Shown here one piece after another: positions 44,401-52,589 of a stretch of DNA of 64,000 bases. The stretch's first letter is position 1. Every line of letters begins with the position of its first letter. Where the stretch lies: contig LGYU01000005.1 in the NCBI GenBank assembly GCA_001302245.1, positions 62,001 to 126,000 on the forward strand. The letters run 5' to 3'. The DNA comes from Chitinophagaceae bacterium PMP191F. GTDB taxonomy: Bacteria; Bacteroidota; Bacteroidia; Chitinophagales; Chitinophagaceae. The position numbers and the translations under genes were made by a program. Below the pieces are notes generated by a model. It made no database searches. It worked only from the letters and a program-made list of their open reading frames with translations, and had not been told where the DNA came from.

Positions 44401-45681
44401 ATGCAACCAAGCACTTATCCTGTAAATAACAACGTCAACAACCTGTTTAAACTGGCTATACTGGCTATGGGTATTGTGTATATAGCCGGTTGTTTTACAC
44501 CGTTGCATATTCACTTCGACTCCATTCGTTATTACAATATCAAAGACTGTATACAATATGGTTGCCCTGCCCATTCATTTGCAGCCACCGATTACCTGCC
44601 ATACGGCTATACAGCATTGCTGATCACCTTGTCTAAACTGGGCATACTTGGTGCATTTTCCATTACACTCGTTAACTGTCTGTATGTATTTGCTGCGCTG
44701 TTCTTTGTAAAGAAGATCTTTGAACAATATGGCAATACCACGCTCATCATACTACTGGTGTTATTCAACTGGGTGCTGATAAAATTTGTAACACACCCGC
44801 TTTCTGAAATGCAGTACATTTTCTTTTCATGCGCCAGCCTGTATTGCTTTCACCTGTTCACCAAACAAAAGCACTTTTTATACCTGGGCCTGTCGTTCAT
44901 TTTATGCATTCTTACCATTCTCACCCGTACTGTAGGCATTTCGCTGCTGCCGGCATTGTTCCTGGGTGTGGCATGGGAATACAGGGACGAACTGACACGC
45001 ATTATTAAAAAGAACAAAACTGCACTGATCATATTACTGCTGGCCGGCGTAGGCGCTGTATTCTTTGCCCGTCAACTGAAAATACTGGACTATACCAACC
45101 TGCTGAAAGGACCTTTGGAAAAAGGAGTAGGCAATTTTGTAGGTGAAAACCTGCGCAATCACTTTACAGAACTTACCGAAGTGTTCCTGAACATACCCAG
45201 CAACAAAGTACTAACCTATTTGCCCGGATCTGCAGGCACCTGGTTATTCATCATACTGGGTGTATTGTTCTTTGCTTGGCTGATGTACAACACCTTTTCA
45301 CGCAGAAGCCAGATACCCGTGTATATCAGGATCTACCTGTTGTTCTACTCCATCATTATTCTCAACTGGCCTTATTACGATCCCCGTTTTTGGGTACCCG
45401 TCTTACCGCTGATTGTAGTAGTAATCCTGCGCACACCATTTAATAGTCGTCCTTTGCTGAAACTGTTCAGCAGGGCATACCTGGCACTATACATTGCCCT
45501 GGGCTTATTTGCTGCAGCCTATTCACTGTACGTAGGCTTCAACAAAGAACGTTTTGCCAAAAGCCACGCCAAAGGCGTATACCGCAACGAATACGAGATC
45601 CACTTTTTCGGTAAACCTCAAACAGATACTGCTACGCATATTGACAACAATGTGGTGGAGATCCTGAATAAATATGATTAG
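44401..45681 (+). CDS. polytopic GT-C-type membrane protein (PMT/ArnT-like)
   Basis: 426 residues with about 10 transmembrane helices. The first periplasmic loop has HIHFDSIRYYNIKD, with an Asp in the place of the GT-C catalytic acid, and the late motif YYDPRFWVPVLPL is a known word in GT39/GT83-like enzymes. It would take sugar from a polyprenyl-phosphate donor, fitting the upstream DPM1-like GT2. I see no Wzy or Wzx. Acceptor unknown. Confidence 0.78.
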   Translation: MQPSTYPVNNNVNNLFKLAILAMGIVYIAGCFTPLHIHFDSIRYYNIKDCIQYGCPAHSFAATDYLPYGYTALLITLSKLGILGAFSITLVNCLYVFAALFFVKKIFEQYGNTTLIILLVLFNWVLIKFVTHPLSEMQYIFFSCASLYCFHLFTKQKHFLYLGLSFILCILTILTRTVGISLLPALFLGVAWEYRDELTRIIKKNKTALIILLLAGVGAVFFARQLKILDYTNLLKGPLEKGVGNFVGENLRNHFTELTEVFLNIPSNKVLTYLPGSAGTWLFIILGVLFFAWLMYNTFSRRSQIPVYIRIYLLFYSIIILNWPYYDPRFWVPVLPLIVVVILRTPFNSRPLLKLFSRAYLALYIALGLFAAAYSLYVGFNKERFAKSHAKGVYRNEYEIHFFGKPQTDTATHIDNNVVEILNKYD

Positions 45682-45705
45682 ACAGCAGGGATCAGGTTTT
45701 AGCAG

Positions 45706-45734
45706 TTGGCTGTTCGCTAAATCCGTTATTTTTG
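45706..45734 (+). promoter_or_regulatory. promoter of the aminotransferase gene, possibly leaderless
   Basis: TTG at 45706-45708, 18-base spacer, TATTTTTG at 45727-45734. The box ends four bases before the ATG at 45739, so transcription would begin at or next to the start codon. Confidence 0.45.
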
Positions 45735-45738
45735 CTGC

Positions 45739-46992
45739 ATGAAACTTAGCCATTTGTCCGAAACCCTTATCGGTTCGGAAATTGTAAAACTGGGAGGAGA
45801 GATCCGCGACAAGATCCGGCAGGGCGAAAAGATTTACAACTTTACTGTAGGCGATTTTGATCCCGCTATATTCCCTATTCCCAAAGCACTGGAAGATGAT
45901 ATTGTAGAGGCTTACCGCCAGCATTTTACCAATTACCCCGCTGCTGAGGGCAATCTCGATCTGCGACAGGCTATTGCCGATTTCCTGAAAGAAAGAGAAG
46001 GACTGCATTATGAGCTACCCGAAATACTGGTAGCCTCCGGCGGACGTCCGCTGATCTATTCTTTTTTCCGGGCCATTTGCGACAAAGGCGATAAGGTGAT
46101 CTATGCAGTACCCTCCTGGAACAACAATCACTATACTCATTTTGTAGAAGCAGAACACGTAGTGGTAGAAGCTACCGCTGCCAACCACTTTATGCCCGTG
46201 GCTGCCGATATAAAACCACATATTAAAGAAGCCACATTACTGGCTCTTTGTTCACCACAAAACCCTACCGGCACTACTTTTTCCCAACAGCAACTGGAAG
46301 ATATCTGCGACATTGTGCTGGAAGAAAATGCACGCAGGGGAGTTGGCGATAAGAAACTGTATGTAATGTTTGATCAGATGTACTGGCATCTCACTTTTGG
46401 TGATATCCGCCATTACAACCCGGTTTCATTACGCCCGGCAATGAAAGACTACACTGTTTTCATTGATGCTATCAGTAAGGTATTTGCTGCAACAGGTGTG
46501 CGTGTAGGCTGGTCATTTGGTCCCAGTGTCATTATGGACAAAATGAAAGCTATTTTAAGTCACGTAGGTGCATGGGCGCCTATGGCCGAACAAAAAGCTG
46601 TAGCAAAGTTCCTGTATCGTACCGAAGCCATTGACCAGTATCTGCAGCATTTCAAAGCTGAGCTCGATATACGCCTCCGCAATATTTACAATGGTTTCAG
46701 CCAGCTAAAAAAAGAAGGGTTTGCAGTAGATGCTATTGCCCCACAGGCAGCCATCTATCTTACCATTAAGTTTAATCTGGTGGGTAAAAAACTCAACGGC
46801 AAAACACTGGAAAGCCAGGCCGATGTAACAGCCTATATATTGAATGAAGCCAAACTGGCGGTAGTACCTTTTTATGCATTCGGTGCAGAAAAAACGTCAT
46901 CCTGGTACAGGTTAAGCGTTGGTACGTGTAAAAAAGAAGAAATCGGCGAAATGATTGAACAGTTACGAAAAGCATTACAGCAATTGCAATAA
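45739..46992 (+). CDS. class I/II pyridoxal-phosphate aminotransferase
   Basis: 417 residues, fold type I. CSPQNPTGTTF (substrate/PLP), YVMFDQMYWHLTF (PLP Asp and Tyr) and IDAISKVFAATGVRVGW with the Schiff-base Lys; the final Arg is in SWYRLSVGTC. The N-terminus KLSHLSETLIGSEIVKL marks a group common in Bacteroidota annotated as aspartate/aromatic aminotransferase; the exact substrate cannot be read. Monocistronic with its own terminator. Confidence 0.92.
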   Translation: MKLSHLSETLIGSEIVKLGGEIRDKIRQGEKIYNFTVGDFDPAIFPIPKALEDDIVEAYRQHFTNYPAAEGNLDLRQAIADFLKEREGLHYELPEILVASGGRPLIYSFFRAICDKGDKVIYAVPSWNNNHYTHFVEAEHVVVEATAANHFMPVAADIKPHIKEATLLALCSPQNPTGTTFSQQQLEDICDIVLEENARRGVGDKKLYVMFDQMYWHLTFGDIRHYNPVSLRPAMKDYTVFIDAISKVFAATGVRVGWSFGPSVIMDKMKAILSHVGAWAPMAEQKAVAKFLYRTEAIDQYLQHFKAELDIRLRNIYNGFSQLKKEGFAVDAIAPQAAIYLTIKFNLVGKKLNGKTLESQADVTAYILNEAKLAVVPFYAFGAEKTSSWYRLSVGTCKKEEIGEMIEQLRKALQQLQ

Positions 46993-46996
46993 AAAG

Positions 46997-47024
46997 AAAG
47001 CCCCGGTTGTACCGGGGCTTTTTA
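46997..47024 (+). terminator. terminator after the aminotransferase gene
   Basis: AAAGCCCCGG (46997-47006), loop TTGTA, CCGGGGCTTT (47012-47021) and further T. The A side also offers a T-run to the convergent minus-strand pair. Confidence 0.9.
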
Positions 47025-47042
47025 TATAAGTTGTATCAGCAG

Positions 47043-47291
47043 TTAGTTCTTGTTATAAAGAAAAACAAATGCTTTCAATTCATCCTGGTGGATGAATTTC
47101 TGCAAACTGGCAGACTTTGAGATGATCTTATATTTGTTTAAGTCAAAGATTTCGTGAACAGTACAGAAGTTATCTACTGTTTCGGAATCGATCAACAACT
47201 GGTTCAGTTTCTCCAGTTCATTTTCAATGGCATCCTCGTTCAAACTTTCGTCTCTTACGAGGACAAGCAAATCGCGATTTGGCGTTTTCAT
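47043..47291 (-). CDS. 82-residue cytosolic protein, function unknown
   Basis: No signal peptide or membrane helix. Acidic helix-rich start (LNEDAIENELEKLNQLLIDS), then FCTVHEIFDLNKYKIISKSA and a hydrophobic end AFVFLYNKN. Not recognised. It begins 13 bases after the stop of the 47-residue lipoprotein gene on the same strand and ends close to the aminotransferase terminator, so the two make a compact two-gene unit. Confidence 0.6.
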   Translation of the reverse strand: MKTPNRDLLVLVRDESLNEDAIENELEKLNQLLIDSETVDNFCTVHEIFDLNKYKIISKSASLQKFIHQDELKAFVFLYNKN

Positions 47292-47304
47292 TTTAACCTG
47301 GATT

Positions 47305-47448
47305 TTAATATCCTACAAAGCCTTTATTCAGACCACAGCCGCATTTTTTTGACGAACCACCTGCGATGCGGTTTCCTGAGCTGCAACTGGCAGCGAGAAT
47401 CCCTATGAAAATTAATAAAAAAATCAATCGATAGTTAGTATTTTTCAT
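47305..47448 (-). CDS. 47-residue Cys/Gly-rich lipoprotein
   Basis: Very small gene: ATG at 47446-47448, stop TAA at 47305-47307. A purine-rich GAGGAAA eight bases upstream may be a ribosome site. Signal peptide LIFLLIFIGILAASCSSG ends in lipobox LAASC. The mature part is only 27 residues, finishing KKCGCGLNKGFVGY. The CGCG...KG..GY ending recurs, in my recollection, in unnamed tiny Bacteroidota lipoproteins; the function is unknown. Intact signal, lipobox and spacing argue that it is real. Confidence 0.65.
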   Translation of the reverse strand: MKNTNYRLIFLLIFIGILAASCSSGNRIAGGSSKKCGCGLNKGFVGY

Positions 47449-47515
47449 AAAAATTTCCTCTTCTTCTTATAAAACTGCTTTCAGTCAAAATTAGTATTTA
47501 AAGTCGGGCGGTACA

Positions 47516-48643
47516 TTGAATTTTAATGTCAATAATACAAAACCCTTAATCCTGCTCTCTCCCTTAGATTGGGGCCTGGGTCATACTACACGTTGTATTC
47601 CAATCATTCACACTTTATTGCAACTGAACTGCGACGTGTTGGTTGCCTGCAATAGCCGTCAAAAAGAATTGTTAATTCGCGAATTTCCAGACCTGTTTTT
47701 CATGCCGCTGGAAGGGTACAATGTACAATATGGCACCAATAAACGGCGCACCATTGCCCGTATCATTTTACAGCTACCCGGAATTTTGATAAAAATCAAA
47801 CGCGAACACCGTTGGTTAAAAAAGTTATTGCAACAATTCAGACCCGATTTTATTATTTCAGATAACCGTTTCGGATTCTATACCCGCAATATTCCCTCCT
47901 ATTTTATTACACACCAGTTGGCCATTGAAACCGGGCTGGGAAAAAAGATCAATACTATCACCCGCTTATTGAACTATCATTTCATCCATCGTTTCAGGGA
48001 ATGCTGGGTACCTGACAACCAGGGTGCTTCAGCATTGGCAGGCACATTGTCCAATCCTGGTAAATTACCAGCAATACCGGTACAGTACCTGGGGCCACTG
48101 TCGCGCATGCAGCCGTGTAACAGTGCCGGTACCTCTATTCCTCTGCTGATCATTCTTTCCGGACCAGAGCCGCAGCGTTCTGTTTTTGAACAACTGTTGC
48201 TACAAGCTTTGAAGCAGGTTACCATTGCTACTACCATTGTACGTGGCCTTACGGGTAAACCGGCACCCGTTGTTCCCGCACACGTTACGCTGTACGATCA
48301 TGCAGATGCTGCTACCTTAAACAGTATGTTGTGTGCTGCTGAAATGATCATCAGTCGCGCAGGCTATACTACAGTAATGGATGTATTGAAACTGGGTAAA
48401 AAAAGCATACTGGTACCTACACCCGGGCAAGCGGAGCAGGAATACATTGCCCAATGGCTTCTGGAAAAACAGCTTGCCTATACAATACCGCAACAGGCAT
48501 TTGAACTGCAGCAGGCCCTGGAAGCAGCACAACACTTCGATTTCAACCGCATTACGATCACGGAAAATTACCAGCCGATATTGCAGCAGGCAGTAGCAGC
48601 AGTATCTACAAAAAAAACCGGCGTTATCCTTTCTGCAGAATAA
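47516..48643 (+). CDS. GT28-like (MurG/UGT-type) glycosyltransferase
   Basis: 375 residues. The N-terminal half has LLSPLDWGLGHTTRCIPI, the Gly-rich loop of GT-B enzymes; the C-terminal donor site has ISRAGYTTVMDVLKLGKKSI and PTPGQAEQEYIAQWL, as in GT28. Start is TTG at 47516. Product unknown; such proteins often occur near cell-envelope genes. Diverges from the small lipoprotein pair across 67 bases. Confidence 0.8.
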   Translation: MNFNVNNTKPLILLSPLDWGLGHTTRCIPIIHTLLQLNCDVLVACNSRQKELLIREFPDLFFMPLEGYNVQYGTNKRRTIARIILQLPGILIKIKREHRWLKKLLQQFRPDFIISDNRFGFYTRNIPSYFITHQLAIETGLGKKINTITRLLNYHFIHRFRECWVPDNQGASALAGTLSNPGKLPAIPVQYLGPLSRMQPCNSAGTSIPLLIILSGPEPQRSVFEQLLLQALKQVTIATTIVRGLTGKPAPVVPAHVTLYDHADAATLNSMLCAAEMIISRAGYTTVMDVLKLGKKSILVPTPGQAEQEYIAQWLLEKQLAYTIPQQAFELQQALEAAQHFDFNRITITENYQPILQQAVAAVSTKKTGVILSAE

Positions 48644-48678
48644 CACCGGTAGCGTATGTACAAAATATGGTATCGTCT

Positions 48679-50205
48679 TTACTGCTTTATTACTTTCTGT
48701 GTATGTGAAAATCCATCACCTGTTACTTTCAGAAAATAAACACCGCGTGATAATGAAGCCGACGGTACATTGATCTCCGTTGTTCCTTCATTGTACACAG
48801 CACTTATTACAGACAACTGTTTTCCATTCAGGTCGGTCAGTACAGTGGTTACTTTTTGTGACCTGTCCAATGTAATGAATGCAGACAGCTCTGTTGTAAA
48901 CGGATTGGGTGCTACTACCAGCAATTGTTTCAGACTGCCTTTGTTCATGATCTTTTTAATGTCGTAATATGTTTTCTTACCATCAATATCCGTTTGCACA
49001 AGGCGGTAATAGCTCAGGTTGGTAAGGGGGTTGTTGTCTGTAAACTCATATGCATTTTCAACTACAGCATCTCCTTTACCCGGTACAGTGGCCAGTGTGG
49101 TGAACTGACTATTGCTGCCGGCTTTTTCAATGGTAAATATCTTGTTATTGGTTTCTGCCAGGGTTACCCAGCGCAGATATACTTTACCATCCTGCAAACG
49201 TGCGGTAAAACTTTTCATACGTACCGGCAGGGTGGCATCAGGTCTGCTGAATGAATATAGCCAGGTGTACAGGTTTTTGCCCGCCGGGTTGCTGAATGAA
49301 GGAGCATACAGGGTACGCCAGGTATCGTGGTACCCATAGTCTGCCGGGAAACAATAATTCAGACCATTATTTCCCTGAGGTGCCGCAGGCAACCTGTCGT
49401 ACAATGGCGCCACTGTTGCCCCTGCAGCATTAATACCGTTCACCCAATCATCCGGTATGGTTACACCAGGCTGGTTAACGCTTCCGTCATTATAAGCGCA
49501 GGTATTGTCCAATGAACATTGTACAAACCATGTAGGCAGTTTAGAATTAGCCAGTACACTGAACCCATTATTGTTTTTTACAAATGAATACCGGTAGCAC
49601 AATGAACCCAGTGCCATACCTGCTACGCGTTGTGCACGCGCCAGGCTGCTGGCCACATAGTCTATTGCTATATTTGCCCCGGAACTGGTGCCCACAAGAT
49701 AAATCCGGGTAACATCCACGCGGTAATTCTGTACAAGATAATCCAGCAGTGCATCTACTTCATCCGCATGACGCAATGAATCAATGGGCAGACCTACATA
49801 ATTTCTGTACTGTGGAATAATATAGATATAAGGTGTTTGCCCACTGATGGTATTGCTGATCTCGCCGTTTTCAATTTTGCTCACCAGGCTGGTACCGCTT
49901 TCTGTAATAATGTTACAAAGCCCTCCGGAATTAGCAACTGATGAACCATTACCTGCTGAAGATAAACCAGCAAAACCTACAATTAAGGGGTATTTGGTAG
50001 TGGTATTGGAATTATAGTCTGCAGGCAGCCAGCGCAGCAGACCGGTAAAATATCCTTTATTGTCAATAACACCAGCCAGGTTAGGCACCTGTTGTAATTT
50101 GGTAATGGTACACTGAGCTTGTACTTCACAGGTAAGTATACATACACAAATCAATGCTGACAATAATTTCAGTAACAGCGATACATTGGGTAAATGTCGT
50201 TGCAT
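48679..50205 (-). CDS. secreted alpha/beta-hydrolase (esterase-like) with type IX sorting domain
   Basis: 508 residues. Signal peptide ends near CEVQAQC. The hydrolase domain (about 60-310) shows IYLVGTSSGANIAIDYV with nucleophile elbow GTSSG, and GYHDTWRTLY as a likely His. A linker domain follows (SFTARLQDGKVYLRW). The last 75 residues are a T9SS type A sorting domain: VVAPNPFTTELS ... LTDLNGKQ ... SRGVYFLKVTGDG ... QKVIKQ. Exported across the outer membrane by the gliding/type IX system. Polyhydroxyalkanoate- or feruloyl-esterase-like; substrate unknown. Confidence 0.86.
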   Translation of the reverse strand: MQRHLPNVSLLLKLLSALICVCILTCEVQAQCTITKLQQVPNLAGVIDNKGYFTGLLRWLPADYNSNTTTKYPLIVGFAGLSSAGNGSSVANSGGLCNIITESGTSLVSKIENGEISNTISGQTPYIYIIPQYRNYVGLPIDSLRHADEVDALLDYLVQNYRVDVTRIYLVGTSSGANIAIDYVASSLARAQRVAGMALGSLCYRYSFVKNNNGFSVLANSKLPTWFVQCSLDNTCAYNDGSVNQPGVTIPDDWVNGINAAGATVAPLYDRLPAAPQGNNGLNYCFPADYGYHDTWRTLYAPSFSNPAGKNLYTWLYSFSRPDATLPVRMKSFTARLQDGKVYLRWVTLAETNNKIFTIEKAGSNSQFTTLATVPGKGDAVVENAYEFTDNNPLTNLSYYRLVQTDIDGKKTYYDIKKIMNKGSLKQLLVVAPNPFTTELSAFITLDRSQKVTTVLTDLNGKQLSVISAVYNEGTTEINVPSASLSRGVYFLKVTGDGFSHTQKVIKQ

Positions 50206-50456
50206 AAGTTAAGGTGGTGGTTTGGTAGAATAAGTAAAAGGGTGGGAGGGATTAATGATTATCAGCAGGATATTTGACAGTACACCTGGTCTTCAAGGAA
50301 AATAGGAGATAAAAGGATTGTAGCGTTCGGCGGTTATGCCTCTGTGAAACGAATACAAGTTAATTGATAATTGTGCAGATTTATACATCCGCGCAAAAAA
50401 AATTCATTCCTGCTTTTTTGTGCAGCAACAGTTATACCAATACCATACAGGTTGGG

Positions 50457-50948
50457 CTAAATGGCCTTGGGATAATCGAAAAACCAGAATGTTTTTTCTG
50501 CATTTCTGAAATCTTTCCAGTCATCAACCGCTGCGGTAACCGCAAACATAGCGCAGGTAGGCATATCGTCTACCCGGATACTTGTCAGGCTGTTGGCAAA
50601 TTCGGTAATGCCCGGGTTGTGGGAGAAAACCGCAATGGTTTGTGCTGCGGCAGGTGCATTTTCAATGGCCGACCAAAAGGCTTCGGGAGCCGGCAGATAC
50701 AGATCAGGCACCTTAGTGATGGTATCTTTGTCAATACCGTAGGTTTCCGCAAAAATTGTAGCGGTTTTTTGGGCCCTTTTGGCAGGGCTGGCAATAAAAG
50801 CGTTGATATTAATTTTTCTATCCAGCAGTCTTTGCGCCATAACGGGGGCATCACGCTTGCCACGTTCATTCAGTGGGCGGTCAAAATCTTTTACGGAGAT
50901 ATCATCCCAACTGCTTTTTGCGTGTCGTACCAGAATTACTGACTTCAT
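50457..50948 (-). CDS. sixA: SixA-like histidine phosphatase
   Basis: 163 residues. The histidine-phosphatase RHG motif appears as LVRHAKSSWDD (Arg-His), with NERGKRDAPVMA, SPAKRAQKTA and the second His in VFSHNPGITEFAN. SixA proteins remove phosphate from His of phosphorelay or PTS-Ntr proteins; a role in quenching the two-component genes just upstream is conceivable but unproven. A hairpin lies 11 bases before its ATG. Confidence 0.9.
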   Translation of the reverse strand: MKSVILVRHAKSSWDDISVKDFDRPLNERGKRDAPVMAQRLLDRKININAFIASPAKRAQKTATIFAETYGIDKDTITKVPDLYLPAPEAFWSAIENAPAAAQTIAVFSHNPGITEFANSLTSIRVDDMPTCAMFAVTAAVDDWKDFRNAEKTFWFFDYPKAI

Positions 50949-51337
50949 AAAATGATAAAAGGGAGAAGCAAATCTCCCTTAAATTCTTCATTGTTCAGTC
51001 AAAGGAATCAGAAATTTGAACAGGCCTGTTCTTGGGTGGTTTCCCATAGGAAGCTAAACGGTCGGCTTCATTAATTAAGCAAATTCTTTGCCAAAATGGC
51101 TGTTTCTGCAGGTAAGTGCTGCATCATTTAACTGGGTATTGCTGATCCAGAAAATATTACTCGTCGCAGCCTTCAGGCGACCCAACAATTATTGGACGGC
51201 TATCTATCTCTAATGCAATATTTTATAATACGTTTTCTGCCAGAAAAGCAGATCCTGATCTGCAATTACAGAATAGCAGAAAAAATTTACCTGCTGCAAA
51301 AATTTTAAATAATCCGGAAGAGTAGAAACAGCAAGAT
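50949..51337. other. 389-base non-coding gap
   Basis: Between the receiver-only gene and sixA. Besides the hairpin at 50959-50980 I see no open frame with a credible start and no strong promoter box. Nothing resembling the DNA-binding domain missing from the receiver-only protein can be read here. Confidence 0.6.
50959..50980 (-). terminator. hairpin upstream of sixA
   Basis: AAGGGAGA (50959-50966), loop AGCAAA, TCTCCCTT (50973-50980); on the minus strand it is followed by TTTTAT. It could end transcripts from the receiver gene or act as a leader hairpin, because sixA starts only 11 bases on. Confidence 0.5.
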
Positions 51338-51748
51338 TTATAACAGGTCGTTTAACTCTGTACAAACGTATTCATTGCCTTCAAAAACCTTGTTAATAGC
51401 CAGGATAATCTCTTTGTGCGGTGAGCTTTTGGTTACATAGCCGCGGGCACCCAATTGCAGAATATTTTTTGCGTAAGAAGGTTGTTTATGTACTGAAAGT
51501 CCAATGATTTTAATCAACGGATTCTTTTTCAATATTTTACGTGTTGCTTCAAACCCGTTAACGGGAGCCATATTAATATCCAGTAAGATAATATCCGGCG
51601 AGAGATCCTCTGCCAGTTGTATGGCTTCGGTACCACTGCTTGCTTCGCCCACCAGGCGAAAGTTATCTACCCGTGAGATAAGAAAGCTGAGAGTTTCCCG
51701 CATAAAATGATTATCATCAACAATCAGAATTGTTATTGCGTGGTTCAT
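51338..51748 (-). CDS. receiver-only response regulator
   Basis: 136 residues, one REC domain: TILIVDDNHFMRETL (acidic pair), phospho-acceptor IILLDINMAPVNG, then IIGLSVHKQPSYAKNIL and GYVTKSSPHKEII with the conserved Lys. It stops at YVCTELNDLL, exactly where its two full-length paralogues (51944-52579, 57417-58058) enter the linker to their LuxR HTH. Either a phosphate-sink receiver or a truncated regulator. It could be expressed with the kinase-regulator pair upstream, though 195 bases intervene. Confidence 0.85.
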   Translation of the reverse strand: MNHAITILIVDDNHFMRETLSFLISRVDNFRLVGEASSGTEAIQLAEDLSPDIILLDINMAPVNGFEATRKILKKNPLIKIIGLSVHKQPSYAKNILQLGARGYVTKSSPHKEIILAINKVFEGNEYVCTELNDLL

Positions 51749-51885
51749 AGTTTCAGTATAATGTATTTACTGAGCTCTGAAACGCAATTAACCACCATTG
51801 CAAGGAGGGGTACACAAAATATCCAGAATCGCCTGAAGATTTTGGTTTTCAGGCTACTAATTTACCCAAATACTACATTGCAACT

Positions 51886-51919
51886 AAGTAAAAGACTTAA
51901 CAATCTGAAGCTTTTACTT
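51886..51919. repeat. inverted repeat between the two regulator genes
   Basis: AAGTAAAAG (51886-51894) and CTTTTACTT (51911-51919), nine bases each with a 16-base centre. Either a weak terminator after the full-length regulator or an operator before the receiver-only gene. Confidence 0.35.
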
Positions 51920-51943
51920 AAAAACACTTACTAATCGGGCTGT

Positions 51944-52579
51944 TTATAAGCCGCTTGAGTTGATATAGTTAATCAGTGAGGCAGTGTTTTTGACTTTCAG
52001 CTTTTTGAGTATGTTATGGCGGTGTACTTCTACTGTTTTGATGGAAATGGCCAGTTTGTCGGCAATTTCTTTAGAAGACAACCCGTCGCGGATAAGATGA
52101 ATCACTTCCAGCTCTCTTTCAGACAACTGGTTTAGCCCAGTACCGTTTTCCTCGTTACCCAGCATTTGTTCCGACAGAATGTTCTTCACTTCCTGGCAAA
52201 CGTACACGTTGCCTTTGTATACTTCCTCAATGGCATCCAGCATTTCCTGGCGGGGAGAATTTTTGGTAACATAGCCGCGGGCACCCAGGCGCAGCATTTT
52301 TTTGGCGTAGGCAGGTTGTGAGTGCATGGACACAGCGATCACTTTTGAACCGGGAGACAGTTTACGGATCATTTTCAGCACGTCAAACCCATTGATAGGG
52401 GTCATGTTAATATCCAACAAAACGATGTTGGGTCTTTTGTCTCGTGCCAGTTCTATTGCCCTTTGCCCTTCTCCAACTTCTGCAATTACTTCAAATCCTT
52501 CGTTTCTTCCTAATAAAAAAGACCATGTTTCGCGAATGAGGGTATGGTCATCCACAATCATAATGGAGATTTTGCCCAT
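51944..52579 (-). CDS. NarL/LuxR-family response regulator
   Basis: 211 residues: REC domain (MIVDDHTLIRETW; phospho-Asp in IVLLDINMTPING; Lys in GYVTKNSP) and a GerE-type HTH (LSERELEVIHLIRDGLSSKE, KTVEVHRHNILKKL). Ten bases separate it from the PAS histidine kinase, so they are almost certainly cognate partners in one transcript. Confidence 0.92.
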   Translation of the reverse strand: MGKISIMIVDDHTLIRETWSFLLGRNEGFEVIAEVGEGQRAIELARDKRPNIVLLDINMTPINGFDVLKMIRKLSPGSKVIAVSMHSQPAYAKKMLRLGARGYVTKNSPRQEMLDAIEEVYKGNVYVCQEVKNILSEQMLGNEENGTGLNQLSERELEVIHLIRDGLSSKEIADKLAISIKTVEVHRHNILKKLKVKNTASLINYINSSGL

Positions 52580-52589
52580 AAGATATTAT

